DNA of 64,000 bases, from positions 2,232,001-2,296,000 of the forward strand of contig JAFFJZ010000029.1 in NCBI GenBank assembly GCA_018340375.1. Direction: 5' to 3'. Position 1 is the first letter of the stretch, and each line of letters begins with the position of its first letter. Made by a program: the position numbers and the translations under genes. The notes below the pieces were generated by a model that had not been told where the DNA came from, ran no database searches, and saw only the letters and a list, made by a program, of their open reading frames with translations. This DNA comes from Gonatopus flavifemur (lineage: Eukaryota > Arthropoda > Insecta > Hymenoptera > Dryinidae). Shown in pieces: positions 57,313 through 64,000 of this stretch.

Positions 57313-60175
57313 TTACAATCTCACACACCTACTAGAACATGCTCTAGAGACAGAAGTCTTGAATACTGAAACTGATCCAGAAAAGAAATCCAACTCATCT
57401 CTATAAGTATTTGCTAAACAACAAATTCGATTTACTGGGTCAGTATAAAAGAATTGCGACTTAAACATAGGAACATTGAAAAGTAATGGGTTCCTAAGAG
57501 ACCTGGAGGGTACATTGAAATTTAAGAGAGAGAGAAGTTCAGGGCAATTGATTTGACCATTGATTATTTTGAAAATGAATACCAAATCATTGATCATTCT
57601 ACGAGTTTCGAGAGTGTTCATGTTGAACAACCCCATCAACGGACCATAATCATGGCAGGATATAGCCATGGGGGTATGATTTTTGGAAGCCAAAAATCGT
57701 AAAAATCTATGCTGAACTCTCTCGATAAGTTCACAATATTTGTCATGATGAGGAGATCAAATGTGAGTCGCGTATTCTAAGTTAGGTCTCACGAGAGCAT
57801 TGTATAACGTAATCAATGTTGAGGGCTCCTTGAAGTCAGCAGACATACGCTTCAAAAAACCGAGCTGCTTCATAGCTGTGTTCACCACATTATGATAGTG
57901 AAAAATAAAATTAAGCTTGGAATCGAACGTAATACCTAAATCGAGCATATTCTGCACAACCTCCAAGCTTGAGCCACTCAACTCATAAGAGAAGGTAATG
58001 GGCTGCAATTTGCGCGACAGTCTTATAACTTTACATTTCACTATATTCAGCTTCAATTTATTCAAGGAACACCATGATTCCAATTCATACAAATCCGACT
58101 GCAGAGCAATGGCATCAGCGTATGACGGAATTTTCATGAACAATTTCAAATCATCCGCAAAAATTAAATGCTTCGCAAATTTGAAGTTGTTGCCAATATC
58201 ATTAATAAAAAGTGTAAAAAGCAGTGGTCCCAAATGCGACCCTTGCGGAACGCCTGAGCAAACATTGATAGTCCTTGAGGTAAAGTTTTTAATTTTGACA
58301 GTTTGGGTTCGATTCATCAAATAAGAATATTACCACGGAAACCAAGATGATTCAATTTAGATAAAAGAACGTTATGATCAACAGTGTCGAAGGCTTTGGT
58401 GAAATCCGTATAAACAGTATCAACTTGACTGTTATCATCCAGAACCCTCGAAACATAATTACAATAAATAGACAAATTGGTGCCTGTTGAGCGACCAGGC
58501 ACAAAGCCATGTTGCATGTCAGAGATGATGCTAGAACATAGAGGAGATAATTTATCAGTTACTGAAGATTCAAATAATTTTGGAATCACGCTTATAATTG
58601 ATATTGGTCTATAGTTTCTCACATCAGATCTGCTGCCAGCCTTGGAAATCGGTATAATCAGACTATTTTTCCAGCGAGATGGAAAATGACCTGAAGATGA
58701 AGAAGCATTGAAGATTAGCCATAAGGGTCGTGATAATATATAGCTGCAAGATTTTAGGAATAAAGGAGGAATACCGTCATCCCCAGGTCCTTCATTGATG
58801 CTTAGAGAGTTGATCCCAAGAAATATTTCCCCAATGTTAATATGAAGATCGGAAATGTCCAATTGAAAATTAGATACGAAATCAGGCAACAGATCGTTGG
58901 GAGAAACATAAACAGATTCAAAGTGAGTAGCAAACAGATCTGAAATTTCACGCCCAGAACTAACTGAAACGCCATCTAGAAACATGTTGTTAGGAATAGC
59001 ATTATCGGATCGGTGTGAGTTGACAAAGTTCCAAAAGCCTTTTACATTATCAGCGATCTGCAATTCAGTTGACCTAACGTAGTCATTGTAACATTTATAT
59101 ACTAGATTTTTACATTGAGAACGCAAATCGGAGAAAATAATGTAATCTTGCAACAAATTAGAGATTTTATACGTACGATGCGCCACTTTCTTTGCTCGTA
59201 TTAGATCAATCAACTGGGGTGAAAACCACCTAGGATAATTAGATCCGCGATAATAACACTTAGGAACATACAAATCAATAGCATGGTACATATGTTCATA
59301 TAGGGACTCAGTCGCATCATCAACAGACAAACCTTCAAGTAGTGAGTCCCAAGGAATTTGATTAAAATAATTACAAATAGCAGTATAATCACCTAAACGG
59401 AAATTATAACGAGAAACACTGTTACTAGGAAGAAACTTAACTACATCCATACTCAGCGTAGAAACAATAGGAGGATGATGAATATCACAAGCTAGAAGAG
59501 ATTCAGTAGATAACCTCGTAACTAGAGAAATATCATTTGTGAACAGCAGGTCAAGCATGACCCCGAAAGCATTACAAATATCACTTTTTAAGATTGAATT
59601 AGAAAAATTAAAATATTCACAAATAAACTGAACTGATTGCACTTCATTACAAGATGCTCCAGGACGTAAGTCACACGATAATTCAGCGCAAGACATACGC
59701 CAGGAAGCATGCGGTAAATTATAGTCACCGTAAAGGTAAAAAGAAAGATCCTGATGGGCACTCAGAATAACTTCCACACTCTTAGAGTGATCTTCGTAGA
59801 GATGCGCAGGTGATGATGGCGGGATATAGACGGCTTCAAAAATCACATCCGAGATTCCCAATCTTGCCTTAATGAACAGATGCTCAACGTTTGTATGTAC
59901 AGAGAACAGCTCAAAACTAGGAATGACACTCTTCACCGCTATCAAAACTCCACCCCCTCTCTCACAATGACTAGTAAGTGAAGATCTGTCCTTCCTATAT
60001 ATATAGTATAACCATCCAAGCCGATTTCAGAGGATGAAATTCCATCAGTCAACCAAGTTTCAGAGAAGATGATAATGTCGTAATGATCGACAGAAGCCGC
60101 CGCAGCACAACGAAGTGCATTGAGTTTGGTACGAAGGCCACGTACGTTTTGGTAGTACACTAAAGGGCGAGTCAC
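57313..60175 (-). pseudogene. LINE ORF2: endonuclease and reverse transcriptase
   Basis: Read from 60175 downward. Endonuclease: VYYQNVRGLRTKLN, IIIFSETWLTDG, a frameshift near 59945, then VYIPPSSPAHL and YLYGDYNLPHASW (catalytic Gly-Asp-x-Asn). Reverse transcriptase: NYRPISIISVIPKLFE, HGFVPGRSTGTNL, VYTDFTKAFDTVDHNVLLS, a second frameshift near 58320, then GVPQGSHLGPLLFTLFIND and HLIFADDLKLFMK (catalytic Ala-Asp-Asp). A TGA at 57757-57759 follows LEYATHI, where a Trp is usual. The remainder (57313-57693, LVFIFKIINGQINCP) is in the same frame. About 950 residues in all. The start is either GTG in context at 60175 or, more likely, a frameshift or reinitiation from ORF1. With three lesions it is inactive but quite well preserved. 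Confidence 0.87.
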
Positions 60176-60996
60176 AGGTTTTTTTGCGATGATGGATTCC
60201 GGGTTTTGTGTAGAGGAACAATTTTCGGTACACCATTGAGATATCTGATGGTCTTTGTCGGGTCGTTTAGGTCTTTCAAACGATCACGAAGATTGCTTAA
60301 GTGTGCACGTTGCCGAGGAGTCCGATCGAGTGAGATTTTGACAGGGCCCCCGTAAGCAGACTTCCCTCTGATGATATCCAAAGGCGTACGACTACACGGG
60401 AAAGTCACACATAAGGGGCGAACCTTATTATCATTGGGTTTTCCCAAGCGACGAAAACGTATATGATGACAGCAATCGGGTTTGATTGCTGACAAAACCT
60501 TATTGACCTCAGTAAGATCAGAAGAACCTGAAGAAACATTCTCAGGAACATTGAACATCATGATATTGAAAGAACGACTCCGACGATCTTCCAGTTCGCT
60601 GAAAAACTCCTCTTCATCACAAGAAATTGTTGAATGATTATAAGCATCGGATCTCCCATTTTCAAGCATACAAACTCTCGCATTAAGATTGGACACTTCG
60701 GTTGACAATTCCTTAATTTTATTTTCGAAATGATCCAACTTATCATTCAAAACAGAAAATTTGCTGTCAAAGAGCGAGCTAATGTTCGATAACAACACAG
60801 AGTCACGGTCGTCGCTCTGCGAAGATGACAAAGCAGGTGTTCTCAACATTTCGCAATCCAGCAAAGTCCCAACATGCCACGGGTGACCACTTCTGGACAG
60901 ACATGAAGGCCCAGGATGAGAAATAACGCCGCAAGAGTTACAGGATAATGGATCCTTAACGGCTTTGGAGCACCCTTTGCAGATCTTACTGGACAT
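60172..60996 (-). CDS. LINE ORF1 (zinc finger plus coiled-coil RNA-binding protein)
   Basis: 274 residues, uninterrupted. Start chosen at MSSKICKGCSKAVK (60996), because the N-terminal finger begins there; 64 upstream in-frame residues are hydrophobic and lack family character. Cys-rich finger: CKGCSKAVKDPLSCNSCG, then H and C, similar to the PHD-like finger of CR1 ORF1 proteins. Residues about 85-115 (FDSKFSVLNDKLDHFENKI) form a probable coiled coil for trimerisation. The following part (SFNIMMFNVPENVSSGSSDL to HHIRFRRLGKPNDNKVRPLC) looks like the RRM-type domain of LINE ORF1 proteins, which bind the element RNA. It ends QKNL then TGA at 60172-60174, overlapping the ORF2 frame. Confidence 0.82.
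   Translation of the reverse strand: MSSKICKGCSKAVKDPLSCNSCGVISHPGPSCLSRSGHPWHVGTLLDCEMLRTPALSSSQSDDRDSVLLSNISSLFDSKFSVLNDKLDHFENKIKELSTEVSNLNARVCMLENGRSDAYNHSTISCDEEEFFSELEDRRSRSFNIMMFNVPENVSSGSSDLTEVNKVLSAIKPDCCHHIRFRRLGKPNDNKVRPLCVTFPCSRTPLDIIRGKSAYGGPVKISLDRTPRQRAHLSNLRDRLKDLNDPTKTIRYLNGVPKIVPLHKTRNPSSQKNL
60178..60184 (-). promoter_or_regulatory. A AAA AAC heptamer at LINE ORF1/ORF2 junction
   Basis: On the minus strand the ORF1 codons read CAA AAA AAC CTG TGA, placing A AAA AAC in the ORF1 zero frame two codons before its stop. ORF2 is in the -1 frame and open across the site. This is the canonical geometry of -1 frameshifting; LINEs more often use reinitiation, so use here is inference. 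Confidence 0.5.
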
Positions 60997-61200
60997 CCTC
61001 AGAAATATGAAAGGATAGTGAACGAAGAAGAAGATATTGAGAACACTGGCACAACGAAAGTGGTACACACACAGACTGTATATGGGTAAAGACGCACCAA
61101 TACACTCACGTGGCGGAACGTAAACAAAGTATATCGATATAATATAAAGGCAAGGGATCGTTTGAGAGAATGCAAGAGTTATTAACACTGTTTAAATATA

Positions 61201-62920
61201 GAATAAATTCACTGCAGATTCATATATATGAAAAGAAGAAGATCAGTATCAGTGGAGGAAGTACATGCACATCGCACTTAGTGAAGATTATTGAAACACA
61301 CCAAAAAGAATTAAAACACGGAGACTCGCATTAACGACTGTAATACCGACTGTTATAGATATAGATACATGGGTCCATATATGGAATTTTTTTTCCCGGG
61401 TTATTTGTACACCTAATAGTTACATGACCAAATTACGATTTCCCAGCTCAAAGAATATCGGAACACTGGTTGACTGCGTTGTGACACCATATACTATTCC
61501 GTTAAGTAAGAGAGCGCTGCAATAAAGCCGTTGAAAAATTTTATATAGCAATCGCAGCCATCAAACAAATAGTTGCAGTGACCATACAGTATTGTTACCA
61601 CAAGAATACGTATCGCTATAGTAGCAATTCATGTGTAGTTATCTATGAGATAGTTTCAGCAACAATATTTTTGCTTCCGTGTACATTTCTTTGGAGATCT
61701 TCATATAGAACATCAAAAACCGAAGTAATTGGAAAAGATTCTGAATCTTGTCGAAGATTGTTTTCAACTGTAATAAGATGAAACTGGTATAAGTAAAGAC
61801 TGTATTCATGCAGAGAAATAGTATATTCATTGGTAGTAACGCAGTTAAGTTTTGGATATAGATGAAAACTTTCAGACTCCTCGACCCTCTCTGAAATGAG
61901 CATATTTGAGATTGATTTTCACTTTTATTTTGTGAATAACCGTGAATGAATAAGCATAAGCACATGGAAATAAGTGTTGAAACAAATGACGGGGGATCAC
62001 AGCTCGAACGGCTGAAGCGACTCAGTTCTTTAATGTGGGATCGTCGTCGAAAATGCGAGAAGAAGACAGGAAGAGCGAGGAGTGTTGGCAATGTAGAAGT
62101 AGTGAGAGAATCCTGATTCGCTGAAAAACTTTCTTACTGCAGGTTCTTGCTGTATAATCATTTTCATACCATCACCGAAAGAACGACCTAGGTCGACACC
62201 CATTTGATTGTTTATAACAATATCAATTAAATGGGTCCATAAATAGTGGGAATTCCTTGTCCAGTCTCATGATTTCATAATAAAATCGAGGAGTAGCTAG
62301 GTTTTACGTGTTTCCAAGCTGATACCACGTACACAATCTTTAACTTGATTTTTTGTGCAAAGACTCAAGTCGCTTGGATCATCATTCAAGCAAACTGCTC
62401 AAATGTTTTTAAAACATTTTTAGAACATTCGGGCACATGTATAAAACTTCTCAAACTTTTGATAAGTTCAACATTATTTCACCCATAGCCCCAACACCTC
62501 ATTTATGCACCTTCAAGCTGCACACGAGTGCGAATTTGGTTCCTTGATTCTCACTCTCCATAATTTTTTGTTAACAAGGCAGAGTGAAATTGAAAAACAT
62601 GAGAATTCAAGGTGGAATTTTCAGGGGAACTTATTGATAATAATGAGTACTGAATGTGAACTAAATTACATGTTTAATTTTTTGACGAGTTTTCCATCAT
62701 ACCCGGACAAAACATGCACCGATCAAATTCGTCGCTTCGACGTAGAAATTGGATGGAGGATTGGTAGATGAACAGTTGCTCTTTGGAGAAGCGACGTGGA
62801 GGTAACGAAGAAAACTCTGACCTTGATTTTCATGCAAACATTTCTTCGTTGCTTCCGTGCCGCTTCTGCAACGAGCGACCGTTCATCCACGGGTTCTCCA
62901 TCTAAATTCTACGTCCAGGC
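61201..62920. other. Unassigned sequence
   Basis: About 1.7 kb. Apart from CCATATATGG near 61375, no gene, RNA or repeat recognised. Frames such as 61639-62091 (minus) and 62505-62771 (plus) lack family resemblance. Confidence 0.4.
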
Positions 62921-62924
62921 GCTA

Positions 62925-63080
62925 GTGATCCCGATTCTCAATTCGATGCATCGAGAATCGATGTTTTTTCATGAAGAAAAATCGGTTTTTAATCGATTAT
63001 TTTTTTCATCGATTCTGAGAGAATCGATGCTTTTTTCTTGAGAATCGAAATTTTGATGCATCGAAAAAAAGTTTTTATGT
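62925..63080. repeat. GAATCGAT-rich simple sequence
   Basis: Repeated phrases GAGAATCGATG, AATCGATTA and GATGCATCGA with A/T runs; part is palindromic because ATCGAT is self-complementary. Lies just left of the next MITE. Confidence 0.55.
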
Positions 63081-63090
63081 GGAAAAATTT

Positions 63091-63512
63091 GGTAGGGGTC
63101 AGTTGGTACGAATGATAGTTGACACGAATGAAATAAGACCGAATCATAATAAAGTCGAAAAATTCTCCGTAACTATTATTGTGATCAAAGTATGACTAGT
63201 AACCATAGAGATATAGAATAGAGGACGTGAGACAGCCGAAATCGCGTGGACTCCTTAGAAAGAGAGAAAAAATGAAATTAGTATCAGCTTCCTTCTCTAA
63301 TTGTGAATAACAGACAAGGAAGCGCGTTCTTTGTTCTCTTTCTAAGGAGTCCACGTTTCCACTTACACAAAACCCTTGGTTCGCGTCCTCTATTCTATAT
63401 CTCTATGCTAGTAACTGATAGTGATTTTTCGGCTTTATCTCGATTCAGTCTTATTTGATTCGTATCAACTATCATTCAAACCAACTTTTATTCGTGCGAA
63501 CTAGCCCTTACC
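63091..63512. mobile_element. Fold-back MITE with long near-perfect core stems
   Basis: Outer arms start GGTAGGGGTCAGTTGGTACG and its diverged inverse at 63512. Inner stems are almost perfect: ATAGAGATATAGAATAGAGG on the left is matched exactly inverted near 63385-63408, and GTGGACTCCTTAGAAAGAGA is matched inverted near 63338-63357. No coding capacity. Target duplication not clear. Confidence 0.8.
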
Positions 63513-63518
63513 GAAAAA

Positions 63519-64000
63519 TTTGTTCGGAATTTCATCTTGGTGAATCATAATTTGGATTCTTTGGACTGAATATCATACAGACCAGAGCTGCCAGGGCGGC
63601 ATGTTTTTTCTCAATTATTTTCTTATCATGTAGTTTGATCACTAGGAATTACCAATGGGAGAAAATAATGCAATGCCAATCTGGCAGTTCTCACCTAGAC
63701 ATATTATATATAAAGTGGGAAGTCAGGAGAAATCCCGTGAACGGGGTGAGAAAGAAAGTGACACGAAGTATCCGATGCCATTGTCTTTCAGTTGCTAAAG
63801 ACAATAACATCGATACTTCTCACCTCTCGCTTCTTAATTTTATCTACACGATTTTGACTGACTCCTGCACTCTATATGTATCATCTAGACTGCGGAAGTT
63901 TATGCAATTATAGATTTTTCATGCTATATATCTCTCACATATTTTACCCCAATGACGTAGAATTGAACGTTACATGTTTGTTTTTTTTTAATAAAACGAT
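63519..64000. other. Unassigned sequence at window end
   Basis: About 480 bp, no recognised gene. A frame at 63635-63913 is open but has no family resemblance. Confidence 0.4.

Larger units (their letters stand above)
57095..61200 (-). mobile_element. Nearly full-length CR1-like LINE
   Basis: Minus strand: ORF1 (60996-60172), ORF2 with endonuclease and reverse transcriptase (60175-57313), a short 3' untranslated region containing AGGGCGTTATTGCCCG, and a tetranucleotide tail (AAAT/TAAA)n at 57099-57126. ORF1 with an N-terminal Cys-rich finger plus apurinic-type endonuclease and a microsatellite tail fit the CR1/L2/Daphne group. The 5' limit near 61200 is approximate. Two frameshifts and one stop in ORF2. 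Confidence 0.85.

Noticed and set aside
57757..61188. Endogenous viral polymerase rather than LINE
   Set aside because: An endonuclease with GDYN motif, an FADD-type reverse transcriptase, an ORF1 with finger and coiled coil, and a tetranucleotide tail together identify a LINE.

Overview
This window is eukaryotic nuclear DNA, almost certainly from an insect. It is AT-rich, has a short spliced intron, and is packed with transposable elements typical of insects: mariner, Ty3/gypsy, BEL/Pao, hAT, CR1-like LINEs and palindromic MITEs. The mix recalls parasitoid wasps (Hymenoptera), but that is inference and no marker gene fixes the species. There are no bacterial operons, CRISPR arrays, rRNAs or recognisable tRNAs. 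The only convincing host gene is part of an AGGF1-like gene (FHA plus G-patch, minus strand), with two exons at 21735-21834 and 21915-22357 joined by an 80-nt intron. || Layout. 41-7876 is a complete Ty3/gypsy retrotransposon (two LTRs, 4-bp target duplication, gag, pol with a classic -1 slippery heptamer) with three nonsense stops. 8191-9462 and 10412-11697 are two dead mariners. 11698-14768 holds dispersed and tandem repeats, a small palindrome and a scrap of LINE reverse transcriptase. 14769-16804 and 22744-25166 are two Tc1/mariner-superfamily elements with very long inverted repeats (about 380 and 462 bp). Between them lie a broken transposase-like gene (17349-18390, minus), a LINE remnant (18470-20060), a mariner with one stop (20507-21632) and the AGGF1-like exons. 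|| About 26005-36405 is a roughly 10.4-kb inverted-repeat transposon carrying a large transposase-like gene. It was split by a 1679-bp hAT-like element (28193-29871) and by a compound insertion of about 5.3 kb. The latter contains a satellite-like array, a 5' BEL/Pao fragment that was itself hit by a 488-bp MITE, and a fold-back element. Subtracting the hAT or the MITE together with its 8-bp target duplication brings the interrupted reading frame back into phase, so the order of events can be read. 37797-39480 is a purine-rich LINE. 39490-45898 is a second Ty3/gypsy element interrupted by a 1513-bp solo-LTR-like insertion. || 45899-55473 is mostly unassigned AT-rich sequence with a fold-back element and repeat fragments. 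55474-56795 is a mariner with flawless inverted repeats and an uninterrupted transposase, the best candidate for a recently mobile element here. 57095 to about 61200 is a nearly full-length CR1-like LINE on the minus strand, inserted in a CATATATG-rich tract; its ORF1/ORF2 junction also carries an A AAA AAC heptamer. The window ends with a strongly palindromic MITE (63091-63512). Overall it reads as a nested transposon graveyard, possibly within or beside the AGGF1-like gene.
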